Assembly (NCBI GenBank): GCA_032622095.1
Contig: CP136068.1
Span: 164,197,465 to 164,261,464 of the forward strand
DNA: 64,000 bases
DNA from: Siphonodentalium dalli
Taxonomy: Eukaryota; Mollusca; Scaphopoda; Gadilida; Siphonodentaliidae
Reading direction: 5' to 3'
In this document: positions 1 to 13,259 of the stretch, piece after piece
Numbering within the stretch: the first letter of the stretch is position 1
How the letters are laid out: each line of letters begins with the position of its first letter
Notes under the pieces: model-generated
What the model was told of the DNA's origin: nothing
Seen by the model: only the letters and a program-made list of their open reading frames with translations
The model's database searches: none
Program-made: the position numbers and the translations under genes

Positions 1-166
1 TTAAATATATAGGCATATAACTGTGTATATTTAAACTTTATATTCAAATTGATTGAAATCGAATATAAAAAGCATCTTTACATTATCTTTAGTTTGGTAT
101 TATTCGTATTTGATGATTAAAATACACCAAAACATGTTAAAAATAAAAAATAAAAAAAGATAATTT

Positions 167-244
167 GACGGGATTCGAACTCACGTCGCAATAAAACACA
201 AACTGAAGGTTTGACGCTCTCACCTCTGGGCTACGCACTGCGCT
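167..244 (-). pseudogene. tRNA-like sequence 1a
   Basis: On the minus strand, TAGCCCAGAGG (223-233) resembles a Pol III A box or tRNA D-arm, and GTTCGAATCCC (170-180) matches the B box or T-loop at normal tRNA spacing. Between them CAAAC and GTTTG can form an anticodon-like stem, but the loop is only five bases, so I assign no anticodon. The two acceptor halves do not pair and the T-stem is weak. A run of seven T on the minus strand (152-158) lies about 12-18 bases past the B box, as expected of a Pol III terminator. It is probably a tRNA-derived SINE-like relic and not a working tRNA. Confidence 0.65.
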
Positions 245-437
245 GTTAATTTATAAGAAAATATATTAGTATTAAATATATAGGCATATAACTGTGTATA
301 TTTAAACTTTATATTCAAATTGATTGAAATCGAATATAAAAAGCATCTTTACATTATCTTTAGTTTGGTATTATTCGTATTTGATGATTAAAATACACCA
401 AAACATGTTAAAAATAAAAAATAAAAAAAGATAATTT

Positions 438-515
438 GACGGGATTCGAACTCACGTCGCAATAAAACACAAACTGAGGGTTTGACGCTCTCACCACTGG
501 TCTACGGACTGCGCT
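438..515 (-). pseudogene. tRNA-like sequence 1b
   Basis: This is the second copy, exactly 271 bp from 1a. The B box GTTCGAATCCC is at 441-451. The A-box-like TAGACCAGTGG is at 494-504, with the usual AGTGG but GACC in place of GCCC in the D-stem. A seven-T terminator-like run on the minus strand is at 423-429. The acceptor stem does not pair. Confidence 0.62.
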
Positions 516-734
516 GTTAATTTATAAGAAAATATATTAGTATTAAATATATAGGCATATAACTGTGTATATTTAAACTGTATATCCAAACTGATTGAAA
601 TGCGTGACTATATATATATACCCCTTTCCGCTATACGGGGAACAGGAAAATGCACCTATTCTTCCCACCAAATCCAAAAGGGCTAATTAAAGAGCAAGGT
701 AATGTAGCAGGTACATTTGGATATTCTATTCACG

Positions 735-752
735 CCCCCCCCCCCCCCCCCC
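735..752. repeat. Poly-C tract (C18)
   Basis: Eighteen consecutive C sit in module F between TTCACG and AAATCTTG. The equivalent tract is 10 C at 13260-13269 and 13 C at 56337-56349, so its length varies between otherwise near-identical copies. Confidence 0.95.
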
Positions 753-1398
753 AAATCTTGACCGCTATACTTCAAATTCAAACATCGAGATAATTTTTTT
801 TGACGAGTACATCTGATAGCTAGTGTTCACGCGCATCTAGAGCGCAATTTTCTAATTTTCAGATGGAACGGTTTACTCGTGACAACGCTATATATCATAA
901 ATATGTATACTTCTGTAGTCTATCACTAGCCGATTTTTAGCCCCAAATCCAAACGGGCCGATGTAGGAGCGAGTTTAATGCGGTGGTACATAAGCCGGTA
1001 TACTGTAGGTATGACTCTAAAATTTGACCTCTCTAATATAAACGCAACCTGCTCAAGGGAGTGTTTGTGTCGGGTGGGTTCAGATTTGGAAAATTCCACC
1101 GAAGATCAAATGGGCAAAATTACTCCGAAAATCATATATTGAGATAAAAACTTTTCGATGAGTGGATGTGATAAGTAGTATATATACGCAAGATTAGTAC
1201 ACTTTTTAATAATTTATATTGAACGGTTTAACCCTGGTAGCGTATAACGTTGTGACGGGTGATATATATTACTCAAATTCAAACCCTCTCTTCATGACGC
1301 AAATTCAAACGGACTTAGCAAGAAGCAAGGCAAATGCATGAATAGGCTCACCGATATACTATATAGGTATGTCCGCTCTACTGTAAAAGTAACCTATT

Positions 1399-1656
1399 GT
1401 CACGATTTGACCTGTCCAAAACACTCCCCGGACAAAAGTTTTCCTAGGTATAAAATTTCGTCGAAATCCGATCGTTTTACTCGATTTGACCTTGAACTTA
1501 CCATTTCGAATGTCAATGTCAGGTCGGGGTCACGACTTGACCCGCCCAAAAGACTCCCCGGACAAAAGTACCCCTAGGTATCAAATTTCGTGGAAATCCG
1601 CATGTTTTACCCGATTTGACCTTCGATTGACCATTTTGAAGACCAAGGTCAGGTCG
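1399..1656. repeat. Diverged 130-bp tandem duplication in module F
   Basis: GTCACGATTTGACC at 1399 and GTCACGACTTGACC at 1529 open two similar blocks. Both contain ACTCCCCGGACAAAAG, CCTAGGTAT, TTTCGT-GAAATCCG, a GATTTGACCTT stretch and a closing TCAGGTCGG. Conserved short ORFs across this stretch come from the duplication. The same pair occurs in F copies 2 and 3. Confidence 0.85.
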
Positions 1657-1675
1657 GGATGGGATGGGATGGGAT
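1656..1675. repeat. (GGGAT)4 short tandem repeat
   Basis: Four consecutive GGGAT pentamers lie just upstream of the terminal hairpin of module F. The same run is found at the equivalent place in F copies 2 and 3. Confidence 0.95.
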
Positions 1676-1681
1676 GGAATA

Positions 1682-1721
1682 CCATGGAAGTATATCTGAT
1701 TCCATGGAATCTGACCTCTAG
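1682..1721 (+). other. 3' terminal hairpin and CTAG end of segment 0
   Basis: CCATGGAA (1682-1689) pairs with TTCCATGG (1700-1707) across a 10-base loop. Ten bases later comes CTAG (1718-1721), followed by TTATACTTCC of the first family A unit. A hairpin a short distance before a CTRR tetranucleotide is the textbook 3' end of Helitron-type rolling-circle transposons. The hairpin region also includes ATGGAAGTAT, the complement of the unit palindrome's left arm. Confidence 0.7.
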
Positions 1722-1722
1722 T

Positions 1723-1753
1723 TATACTTCCATGGTGTAACCAAGGAAGTATA
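1723..1753. repeat. Unit palindrome, family A type
   Basis: The 14-base arms TATACTTCCATGGT and ACCAAGGAAGTATA enclose GTA and pair throughout except for one A-A mismatch. It opens every family A unit, and the same type opens B, G and H units. Confidence 0.9.
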
Positions 1754-4700
1754 TTGTTTTTGTACTGAGGTCGTTTTCCGTTTATTTGAAATACTCAGAA
1801 ACTAATTGCAGTAGGACCGTGAAATCTCTAGGGAATGTAGGCATCTAAGGGATACTGAAAATGAAGATATCGCGATTTCGACCCAACGCTTCCCCACGGT
1901 GTGAAATTAAAAATAAAAAAAAAAATATTTTTCACTATTATTATTATTATTATTATACTCAACACTTTTGCAACGCCTTAATATCTGAAAGTATGGGGAG
2001 TATCGAAGTGAAAATTTGTATGTATGTTGGGTTCAATGAGTTCTAACCGGTCGGCATACAACGAATATTGTCCGCGTTTACCCCGCGGAGTTATCTCCCT
2101 TTATATGAACAAAATGTCATTTATTATCTCGGAAATTATAGGGAGCAGAGCATCGAAAATTGGACCGTATGCACACCTCGATATGCCCTACTGCCCACGC
2201 GCATCAAAACTTGTGTCCGCGCTTTCCCTGAAGAGTTACCGCCCATAAATAGGCAAACCTCTATTTCATTGTACTCTGTTGTCGTCTCGTATCATTCCAG
2301 ATAACTGCATTTGGTTTTCACAGTCGTGTTATTCTTTGTCAGTTTAGTCCGAGAAAGAAAATTGGACAGGGTCGGACATATATTTTGACACTGGGGTGGG
2401 GGGGCAAAATTTTTGCAAAATTAAATTTTGTTTGACATTTATCTATTTAAGTTTATGTATGTCCCGAACGATAACAAACCCATACCGGAAAGGATTTTTG
2501 AAATCCGAGAAGAAATGCAAGAGTTACGGGCCCTCAAAGTTTGCAATTTGGGCCGATGTGCTTGTGAACACATCTCCTCCGAAGATGTCGAACTTTGGAT
2601 GTCATCTGATACGCCAATGCGTGCGGGCTGAAGAGAGCACGCGGTGTGCCAAATTTTGCCAGTGTAGGTTCAGTGATGTGGATCAGGGGAGGGGCGGTCC
2701 GGGGTTCCAAAATTTATTTCGTCTCCGAATTATATGAAACTTGAAATATAACATCTACCATACACGTTGATCACAAAACTGAAAACAGATCGTAAATCCG
2801 TTAAAAAATGGCCGAGATTTGGGCCATCAAAATTGAATCTGGACCCGTATTCTTTCCAATAACCAAAATGTTAGCCGTCTCCGAATCAGACAAAATTTAT
2901 AACAAACAATCTATGTGAGGAGCTAATCACAATACTGAAAACAATTTTAAAATCCATTGGAAAATAACTGAGTTACGGGCCCTCAAACTTCGCATTTTGG
3001 GCCGGGTTTGACAATTTCACATTCCCGTCACCCAATTTCGAGGCAGGGGTGGGGTCACTTCCAAATACTTGAGATCAACACACACATGTTAAGGACAACA
3101 TATAATCACCATACTTCATATATCCCGTCCCTAAACTGCGATTGTTTCAGCTCATGATTGTCCCTATTATTATACTTCCATGGTGTAACCAAGGAAGTAT
3201 ATTGTTTTTGTACTGAGGTCGTTTTCCGTTTATTTGAAATACTCAGAAACTAATTGCAGTAGGACCGTGAAATCTCTAGGGAATGTAGGCATCTAAGGGA
3301 TACTGAAAATGAAGATATCGCGATTTCGACCCAACGCTTCCCCACGGTGTGAAATTAAAAATAAAAAAAAAAATATTTTTCACTATTATTATTATTATTA
3401 TTATACTCAACACTTTTGCAACGCCTTAATATCTGAAAGTATGGGGAGTATCGAAGTGAAAATTTGTATGTATGTTGGGTTCAATGAGTTCTAACCGGTC
3501 GGCATACAACGAATATTGTCCGCGTTTACCCCGCGGAGTTATCTCCCTTTATATGAACAAAATGTCATTTATTATCTCGGAAATTATAGGGAGCAGAGCA
3601 TCGAAAATTGGACCGTATGCACACCTCGATATGCCCTACTGCCCACGCGCATCAAAACTTGTGTCCGCGCTTTCCCTGAAGAGTTACCGCCCATAAATAG
3701 GCAAACCTCTATTTCATTGTACTCTGTTGTCGTCTCGTATCATTCCAGATAACTGCATTTGGTTTTCACAGTCGTGTTATTCTTTGTCAGTTTAGTCCGA
3801 GAAAGAAAATTGGACAGGGTCGGACATATATTTTGACACTGGGGTGGGGGGGCAAAATTTTTGCAAAATTAAATTTTGTTTGACATTTATCTATTTAAGT
3901 TTATGTATGTCCCGAACGATAACAAACCCATACCGGAAAGGATTTTTGAAATCCGAGAAGAAATGCAAGAGTTACGGGCCCTCAAAGTTTGCAATTTGGG
4001 CCGATGTGCTTGTGAACACATCTCCTCCGAAGATGTCGAACTTTGGATGTCATCTGATACGCCAATGCGTGCGGGCTGAAGAGAGCACGCGGTGTGCCAA
4101 ATTTTGCCAGTGTAGGTTCAGTGATGTGGATCAGGGGAGGGGCGGTCCGGGGTTCCAAAATTTATTTCGTCTCCGAATTATATGAAACTTGAAATATAAC
4201 ATCTACCATACACGTTGATCACAAAACTGAAAACAGATCGTAAATCCGTTAAAAAATGGCCGAGATTTGGGCCATCAAAATTGAATCTGGACCCGTATTC
4301 TTTCCAATAACCAAAATGTTAGCCGTCTCCGAATCAGACAAAATTTATAACAAACAATCTATGTGAGGAGCTAATCACAATACTGAAAACAATTTTAAAA
4401 TCCATTGGAAAATAACTGAGTTACGGGCCCTCAAACTTCGCATTTTGGGCCGGGTTTGACAATTTCACATTCCCGTCACCCAATTTCGAGGCAGGGGTGG
4501 GGTCACTTCCAAATACTTGAGATCAACACACACATGTTAAGGACAACATATAATCACCATACTTCATATATCCCGTCCCTAAACTGCGATTGTTTCAGCT
4601 CATGATTGTCCCTATTATTATACTTCCATGGTGTAACCAAGGAAGTATATTGTTTTTGTACTGAGGTCGTTTTCCGTTTATTTGAAATACTCAGAAACTA

Positions 4701-7700
4701 ATTGCAGTAGGACCGTGAAATCTCTAGGGAATGTAGGCATCTAAGGGATACTGAAAATGAAGATATCGCGATTTCGACCCAACGCTTCCCCACGGTGTGA
4801 AATTAAAAATAAAAAAAAAAATATTTTTCACTATTATTATTATTATTATTATACTCAACACTTTTGCAACGCCTTAATATCTGAAAGTATGGGGAGTATC
4901 GAAGTGAAAATTTGTATGTATGTTGGGTTCAATGAGTTCTAACCGGTCGGCATACAACGAATATTGTCCGCGTTTACCCCGCGGAGTTATCTCCCTTTAT
5001 ATGAACAAAATGTCATTTATTATCTCGGAAATTATAGGGAGCAGAGCATCGAAAATTGGACCGTATGCACACCTCGATATGCCCTACTGCCCACGCGCAT
5101 CAAAACTTGTGTCCGCGCTTTCCCTGAAGAGTTACCGCCCATAAATAGGCAAACCTCTATTTCATTGTACTCTGTTGTCGTCTCGTATCATTCCAGATAA
5201 CTGCATTTGGTTTTCACAGTCGTGTTATTCTTTGTCAGTTTAGTCCGAGAAAGAAAATTGGACAGGGTCGGACATATATTTTGACACTGGGGTGGGGGGG
5301 CAAAATTTTTGCAAAATTAAATTTTGTTTGACATTTATCTATTTAAGTTTATGTATGTCCCGAACGATAACAAACCCATACCGGAAAGGATTTTTGAAAT
5401 CCGAGAAGAAATGCAAGAGTTACGGGCCCTCAAAGTTTGCAATTTGGGCCGATGTGCTTGTGAACACATCTCCTCCGAAGATGTCGAACTTTGGATGTCA
5501 TCTGATACGCCAATGCGTGCGGGCTGAAGAGAGCACGCGGTGTGCCAAATTTTGCCAGTGTAGGTTCAGTGATGTGGATCAGGGGAGGGGCGGTCCGGGG
5601 TTCCAAAATTTATTTCGTCTCCGAATTATATGAAACTTGAAATATAACATCTACCATACACGTTGATCACAAAACTGAAAACAGATCGTAAATCCGTTAA
5701 AAAATGGCCGAGATTTGGGCCATCAAAATTGAATCTGGACCCGTATTCTTTCCAATAACCAAAATGTTAGCCGTCTCCGAATCAGACAAAATTTATAACA
5801 AACAATCTATGTGAGGAGCTAATCACAATACTGAAAACAATTTTAAAATCCATTGGAAAATAACTGAGTTACGGGCCCTCAAACTTCGCATTTTGGGCCG
5901 GGTTTGACAATTTCACATTCCCGTCACCCAATTTCGAGGCAGGGGTGGGGTCACTTCCAAATACTTGAGATCAACACACACATGTTAAGGACAACATATA
6001 ATCACCATACTTCATATATCCCGTCCCTAAACTGCGATTGTTTCAGCTCATGATTGTCCCTATTATTATACTTCCATGGTGTAACCAAGGAAGTATATTG
6101 TTTTTGTACTGAGGTCGTTTTCCGTTTATTTGAAATACTCAGAAACTAATTGCAGTAGGACCGTGAAATCTCTAGGGAATGTAGGCATCTAAGGGATACT
6201 GAAAATGAAGATATCGCGATTTCGACCCAACGCTTCCCCACGGTGTGAAATTAAAAATAAAAAAAAAAATATTTTTCACTATTATTATTATTATTATTAT
6301 ACTCAACACTTTTGCAACGCCTTAATATCTGAAAGTATGGGGAGTATCGAAGTGAAAATTTGTATGTATGTTGGGTTCAATGAGTTCTAACCGGTCGGCA
6401 TACAACGAATATTGTCCGCGTTTACCCCGCGGAGTTATCTCCCTTTATATGAACAAAATGTCATTTATTATCTCGGAAATTATAGGGAGCAGAGCATCGA
6501 AAATTGGACCGTATGCACACCTCGATATGCCCTACTGCCCACGCGCATCAAAACTTGTGTCCGCGCTTTCCCTGAAGAGTTACCGCCCATAAATAGGCAA
6601 ACCTCTATTTCATTGTACTCTGTTGTCGTCTCGTATCATTCCAGATAACTGCATTTGGTTTTCACAGTCGTGTTATTCTTTGTCAGTTTAGTCCGAGAAA
6701 GAAAATTGGACAGGGTCGGACATATATTTTGACACTGGGGTGGGGGGGCAAAATTTTTGCAAAATTAAATTTTGTTTGACATTTATCTATTTAAGTTTAT
6801 GTATGTCCCGAACGATAACAAACCCATACCGGAAAGGATTTTTGAAATCCGAGAAGAAATGCAAGAGTTACGGGCCCTCAAAGTTTGCAATTTGGGCCGA
6901 TGTGCTTGTGAACACATCTCCTCCGAAGATGTCGAACTTTGGATGTCATCTGATACGCCAATGCGTGCGGGCTGAAGAGAGCACGCGGTGTGCCAAATTT
7001 TGCCAGTGTAGGTTCAGTGATGTGGATCAGGGGAGGGGCGGTCCGGGGTTCCAAAATTTATTTCGTCTCCGAATTATATGAAACTTGAAATATAACATCT
7101 ACCATACACGTTGATCACAAAACTGAAAACAGATCGTAAATCCGTTAAAAAATGGCCGAGATTTGGGCCATCAAAATTGAATCTGGACCCGTATTCTTTC
7201 CAATAACCAAAATGTTAGCCGTCTCCGAATCAGACAAAATTTATAACAAACAATCTATGTGAGGAGCTAATCACAATACTGAAAACAATTTTAAAATCCA
7301 TTGGAAAATAACTGAGTTACGGGCCCTCAAACTTCGCATTTTGGGCCGGGTTTGACAATTTCACATTCCCGTCACCCAATTTCGAGGCAGGGGTGGGGTC
7401 ACTTCCAAATACTTGAGATCAACACACACATGTTAAGGACAACATATAATCACCATACTTCATATATCCCGTCCCTAAACTGCGATTGTTTCAGCTCATG
7501 ATTGTCCCTATTATTATACTTCCATGGTGTAACCAAGGAAGTATATTGTTTTTGTACTGAGGTCGTTTTCCGTTTATTTGAAATACTCAGAAACTAATTG
7601 CAGTAGGACCGTGAAATCTCTAGGGAATGTAGGCATCTAAGGGATACTGAAAATGAAGATATCGCGATTTCGACCCAACGCTTCCCCACGGTGTGAAATT

Positions 7701-10700
7701 AAAAATAAAAAAAAAAATATTTTTCACTATTATTATTATTATTATTATACTCAACACTTTTGCAACGCCTTAATATCTGAAAGTATGGGGAGTATCGAAG
7801 TGAAAATTTGTATGTATGTTGGGTTCAATGAGTTCTAACCGGTCGGCATACAACGAATATTGTCCGCGTTTACCCCGCGGAGTTATCTCCCTTTATATGA
7901 ACAAAATGTCATTTATTATCTCGGAAATTATAGGGAGCAGAGCATCGAAAATTGGACCGTATGCACACCTCGATATGCCCTACTGCCCACGCGCATCAAA
8001 ACTTGTGTCCGCGCTTTCCCTGAAGAGTTACCGCCCATAAATAGGCAAACCTCTATTTCATTGTACTCTGTTGTCGTCTCGTATCATTCCAGATAACTGC
8101 ATTTGGTTTTCACAGTCGTGTTATTCTTTGTCAGTTTAGTCCGAGAAAGAAAATTGGACAGGGTCGGACATATATTTTGACACTGGGGTGGGGGGGCAAA
8201 ATTTTTGCAAAATTAAATTTTGTTTGACATTTATCTATTTAAGTTTATGTATGTCCCGAACGATAACAAACCCATACCGGAAAGGATTTTTGAAATCCGA
8301 GAAGAAATGCAAGAGTTACGGGCCCTCAAAGTTTGCAATTTGGGCCGATGTGCTTGTGAACACATCTCCTCCGAAGATGTCGAACTTTGGATGTCATCTG
8401 ATACGCCAATGCGTGCGGGCTGAAGAGAGCACGCGGTGTGCCAAATTTTGCCAGTGTAGGTTCAGTGATGTGGATCAGGGGAGGGGCGGTCCGGGGTTCC
8501 AAAATTTATTTCGTCTCCGAATTATATGAAACTTGAAATATAACATCTACCATACACGTTGATCACAAAACTGAAAACAGATCGTAAATCCGTTAAAAAA
8601 TGGCCGAGATTTGGGCCATCAAAATTGAATCTGGACCCGTATTCTTTCCAATAACCAAAATGTTAGCCGTCTCCGAATCAGACAAAATTTATAACAAACA
8701 ATCTATGTGAGGAGCTAATCACAATACTGAAAACAATTTTAAAATCCATTGGAAAATAACTGAGTTACGGGCCCTCAAACTTCGCATTTTGGGCCGGGTT
8801 TGACAATTTCACATTCCCGTCACCCAATTTCGAGGCAGGGGTGGGGTCACTTCCAAATACTTGAGATCAACACACACATGTTAAGGACAACATATAATCA
8901 CCATACTTCATATATCCCGTCCCTAAACTGCGATTGTTTCAGCTCATGATTGTCCCTATTATTATACTTCCATGGTGTAACCAAGGAAGTATATTGTTTT
9001 TGTACTGAGGTCGTTTTCCGTTTATTTGAAATACTCAGAAACTAATTGCAGTAGGACCGTGAAATCTCTAGGGAATGTAGGCATCTAAGGGATACTGAAA
9101 ATGAAGATATCGCGATTTCGACCCAACGCTTCCCCACGGTGTGAAATTAAAAATAAAAAAAAAAATATTTTTCACTATTATTATTATTATTATTATACTC
9201 AACACTTTTGCAACGCCTTAATATCTGAAAGTATGGGGAGTATCGAAGTGAAAATTTGTATGTATGTTGGGTTCAATGAGTTCTAACCGGTCGGCATACA
9301 ACGAATATTGTCCGCGTTTACCCCGCGGAGTTATCTCCCTTTATATGAACAAAATGTCATTTATTATCTCGGAAATTATAGGGAGCAGAGCATCGAAAAT
9401 TGGACCGTATGCACACCTCGATATGCCCTACTGCCCACGCGCATCAAAACTTGTGTCCGCGCTTTCCCTGAAGAGTTACCGCCCATAAATAGGCAAACCT
9501 CTATTTCATTGTACTCTGTTGTCGTCTCGTATCATTCCAGATAACTGCATTTGGTTTTCACAGTCGTGTTATTCTTTGTCAGTTTAGTCCGAGAAAGAAA
9601 ATTGGACAGGGTCGGACATATATTTTGACACTGGGGTGGGGGGGCAAAATTTTTGCAAAATTAAATTTTGTTTGACATTTATCTATTTAAGTTTATGTAT
9701 GTCCCGAACGATAACAAACCCATACCGGAAAGGATTTTTGAAATCCGAGAAGAAATGCAAGAGTTACGGGCCCTCAAAGTTTGCAATTTGGGCCGATGTG
9801 CTTGTGAACACATCTCCTCCGAAGATGTCGAACTTTGGATGTCATCTGATACGCCAATGCGTGCGGGCTGAAGAGAGCACGCGGTGTGCCAAATTTTGCC
9901 AGTGTAGGTTCAGTGATGTGGATCAGGGGAGGGGCGGTCCGGGGTTCCAAAATTTATTTCGTCTCCGAATTATATGAAACTTGAAATATAACATCTACCA
10001 TACACGTTGATCACAAAACTGAAAACAGATCGTAAATCCGTTAAAAAATGGCCGAGATTTGGGCCATCAAAATTGAATCTGGACCCGTATTCTTTCCAAT
10101 AACCAAAATGTTAGCCGTCTCCGAATCAGACAAAATTTATAACAAACAATCTATGTGAGGAGCTAATCACAATACTGAAAACAATTTTAAAATCCATTGG
10201 AAAATAACTGAGTTACGGGCCCTCAAACTTCGCATTTTGGGCCGGGTTTGACAATTTCACATTCCCGTCACCCAATTTCGAGGCAGGGGTGGGGTCACTT
10301 CCAAATACTTGAGATCAACACACACATGTTAAGGACAACATATAATCACCATACTTCATATATCCCGTCCCTAAACTGCGATTGTTTCAGCTCATGATTG
10401 TCCCTATTATTATACTTCCATGGTGTAACCAAGGAAGTATATTGTTTTTGTACTGAGGTCGTTTTCCGTTTATTTGAAATACTCAGAAACTAATTGCAGT
10501 AGGACCGTGAAATCTCTAGGGAATGTAGGCATCTAAGGGATACTGAAAATGAAGATATCGCGATTTCGACCCAACGCTTCCCCACGGTGTGAAATTAAAA
10601 ATAAAAAAAAAAATATTTTTCACTATTATTATTATTATTATTATACTCAACACTTTTGCAACGCCTTAATATCTGAAAGTATGGGGAGTATCGAAGTGAA

Positions 10701-11785
10701 AATTTGTATGTATGTTGGGTTCAATGAGTTCTAACCGGTCGGCATACAACGAATATTGTCCGCGTTTACCCCGCGGAGTTATCTCCCTTTATATGAACAA
10801 AATGTCATTTATTATCTCGGAAATTATAGGGAGCAGAGCATCGAAAATTGGACCGTATGCACACCTCGATATGCCCTACTGCCCACGCGCATCAAAACTT
10901 GTGTCCGCGCTTTCCCTGAAGAGTTACCGCCCATAAATAGGCAAACCTCTATTTCATTGTACTCTGTTGTCGTCTCGTATCATTCCAGATAACTGCATTT
11001 GGTTTTCACAGTCGTGTTATTCTTTGTCAGTTTAGTCCGAGAAAGAAAATTGGACAGGGTCGGACATATATTTTGACACTGGGGTGGGGGGGCAAAATTT
11101 TTGCAAAATTAAATTTTGTTTGACATTTATCTATTTAAGTTTATGTATGTCCCGAACGATAACAAACCCATACCGGAAAGGATTTTTGAAATCCGAGAAG
11201 AAATGCAAGAGTTACGGGCCCTCAAAGTTTGCAATTTGGGCCGATGTGCTTGTGAACACATCTCCTCCGAAGATGTCGAACTTTGGATGTCATCTGATAC
11301 GCCAATGCGTGCGGGCTGAAGAGAGCACGCGGTGTGCCAAATTTTGCCAGTGTAGGTTCAGTGATGTGGATCAGGGGAGGGGCGGTCCGGGGTTCCAAAA
11401 TTTATTTCGTCTCCGAATTATATGAAACTTGAAATATAACATCTACCATACACGTTGATCACAAAACTGAAAACAGATCGTAAATCCGTTAAAAAATGGC
11501 CGAGATTTGGGCCATCAAAATTGAATCTGGACCCGTATTCTTTCCAATAACCAAAATGTTAGCCGTCTCCGAATCAGACAAAATTTATAACAAACAATCT
11601 ATGTGAGGAGCTAATCACAATACTGAAAACAATTTTAAAATCCATTGGAAAATAACTGAGTTACGGGCCCTCAAACTTCGCATTTTGGGCCGGGTTTGAC
11701 AATTTCACATTCCCGTCACCCAATTTCGAGGCAGGGGTGGGGTCACTTCCAAATACTTGAGATCAACACACACATGTTAAGGACA
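1723..11785 (+). repeat. Tandem array, family A, 1448-bp unit (6 full + 1 truncated)
   Basis: Units start at the palindrome at 1723, 3171, 4619, 6067, 7515, 8963 and 10411, all 1448 bp apart, and the units look identical wherever I compared them. The last unit is cut after about 1373 bp, where GTTAAGGACA switches to TATTATGCTACAC. Each unit has the palindrome, a ~200-bp leader ending in a poly-A stretch and (ATT)n, and a body with GAGTTATCTCCCTTT, GAGTTACCGCCC, two GAGTTACGGGCCCTC blocks and ATCTCCTCCGAAGATGTCG. Small ORFs (61-113 codons) recur once per unit in several overlapping frames with no domain and are not called as genes. Confidence 0.95.
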
Positions 11786-12688
11786 TATTATGCTACACGC
11801 GAAACGGAGATGACTTTTAGCAAATCCAGTCCAAAACGGATCCAAATCGACCTGTTTTAGAAAAGTCGTTCATTTTGTTTTCACTTTTTGAAAAAGGCTC
11901 CAATATTTCAACCAAAACTTTCGGACTTAGAACATTATTTTTTTCTCAGTCAAGTGAAAAGAGCTCTTCAGAATAATTCCGCTTATATATATAATATATA
12001 TTATCTATATATACGCCAAAAATTTGTCACTCCCCTCTCTCCTTCCTCCGGCTACCCCATCCCCCGTGGGATGGAACCTACCTCCGATTCGAATACACCC
12101 GTCATGCCGCGGGCCAGTCTCATTCCTCTACCAGAGAACTGATAGAACGCCCGTCGAATTCCAACAATCATTTCCAGAGTGCTATATTGGTATGAGTTCA
12201 TATCGGAGCCGTTATAAAGCAAATAACTTGGATTTTAATATAAACCCACCTATTCGTAAATTGTGTAGCCCATGGTGTGTGGTAAATTATCATTTTATCG
12301 TGTATAGTGTGTCATGAGCTATCTGCGTGCGTGCATTTCACTTTTGTATTTTCTTTCGCATCTTCAACGCACTGCATATCATATACAACCAAACAAAATA
12401 CAAACATTACATTAATTTGATCACACAAGACTTCGTTATATGGTGTATATTTCTACTAACGTAATGACGACGTATAGCCAATTATTCCATTTGCGATAAC
12501 AACGATAAACACATAGAAACATGCAAACATCATCAGTTTCGTAAGATCAATTTGTATATTGTTTATATTCTAGTTATTTATCGAATATAAAAAGCATCTT
12601 TACATTATCTTTAGTTTGGTATTATTCGTATTTGATGATTAAAATACACCAAAACATGTTAAAAATAAAAAATAAAAAAAGATAATTT

Positions 12689-12766
12689 GACGGGATTCGA
12701 ACTCACGTCGCAATAAAACACAAACTGAATGTTTGACGCTCTCTCCACTCGGCTACGCACTGCGCT
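12689..12766 (-). pseudogene. tRNA-like sequence 2a
   Basis: The minus-strand A box TAGCCGAGTGG (12745-12755) is close to the tRNA consensus, and the B box GTTCGAATCCC is at 12692-12702. CAAAC/GTTTG can pair around ATTCA. The acceptor stem is not conserved. A seven-T run follows the B box on the minus strand, as in copy 1a. Confidence 0.65.
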
Positions 12767-12959
12767 GTTAATTTATAAGAAAATATATTAGTATTAAATA
12801 TGTAGGCATATAACTGTGTATATTTAAACTTTATATCCAAACTGATTGAAATCGAATATAAAAAGTATCTTTACATTATCTTTAGTTTGGTATTATTCGT
12901 ATTTGATGATTAAAATACACCAAAACATGTTAAAAATAAAAAATAAAAAAAGATAATTT

Positions 12960-13037
12960 GACGGGATTCGAACTCACGTCGCAATAAAACACAAACTGAA
13001 GGTTTGACGCTCTTACCACTGGGATACGCACTGCGCT
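12960..13037 (-). pseudogene. tRNA-like sequence 2b
   Basis: This copy has the B box GTTCGAATCCC (12963-12973) and an A-box-like TATCCCAGTGG (13016-13026) in which the normally invariant G of TAGC has become T. It is otherwise like 2a, 271 bp away, with the same downstream T-run. Confidence 0.6.
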
Positions 13038-13259
13038 GTTAATTTATAAGAAAATATATTAGTATTAAATATATAGGCATATAACTGTGTATATTTAAAC
13101 TTTATATCCAAACTGATTGAAATGCGTGACTATATATATATACCCCTTTCCGCTATACGGGGAACAGGAAAATGCACCTATTCTTCCCACCAAATCCAAA
13201 AGGGCTAATTAAAGACCAAGGTAATGCCGTAGCAGGTACATTTGGATATTCTATTCACG

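Larger units (their letters stand above)
1..590. repeat. 271-bp tandem repeat with tRNA-like core (copy set 1)
   Basis: The phrase TTAAATATATAGGCATA starts at 1, 272 and 543, giving an exact 271-bp period, with two full copies and a partial third that runs into the F module near 590. The copies differ at only a few positions, for example ACCTCTGGG against ACCACTGGT in the tRNA-like part. Each copy contains one minus-strand tRNA-like sequence. The same repeat recurs at 12574-13125 and 55650-56200. Confidence 0.9.
1..1721 (+). mobile_element. Segment 0: 3' module F, copy 1 (left end cut by window)
   Basis: This is the first of three near-identical copies of a module I call F; the others are at 11786-14243 and 54857-57323. 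It holds two copies of a 271-bp tRNA-like repeat, then about 1.1 kb of otherwise unrecognised AT-rich sequence with a poly-C run, a diverged 130-bp duplication, a (GGGAT)4 run, and a terminal hairpin ending in CTAG at 1718-1721. Family A tandem repeats start at the next base. Compared with the other copies it has an extra upstream stretch of the 271-bp repeat at its left edge, so its tRNA-like array was longer. The short ORFs here (up to 84 codons) show no domain, and two lie across the 130-bp duplication; I do not treat them as genes. Reading the module as the 3' end of a Helitron-like element is inference. Confidence 0.7.
12574..13125. repeat. 271-bp tandem repeat with tRNA-like core (copy set 2)
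   Basis: There are two copies, with B boxes 271 bp apart (12692 and 12963). The left edge follows CTAG (12570-12573) and begins TTATTTATCGAATAT, so the first copy lacks the TTAAATATATAGG portion present in copy set 1. Confidence 0.9.

Noticed and set aside
167-244. Functional tRNA gene
   Set aside because: A and B boxes are present, but the acceptor halves do not pair, the T-stem is weak and the anticodon loop is too short, in all six copies.
12024-12317. 97-codon ORF in module F, retained in copy 3
   Set aside because: The two copies are nearly identical DNA, so an intact frame is expected without selection; there is no domain, signal peptide or membrane segment.
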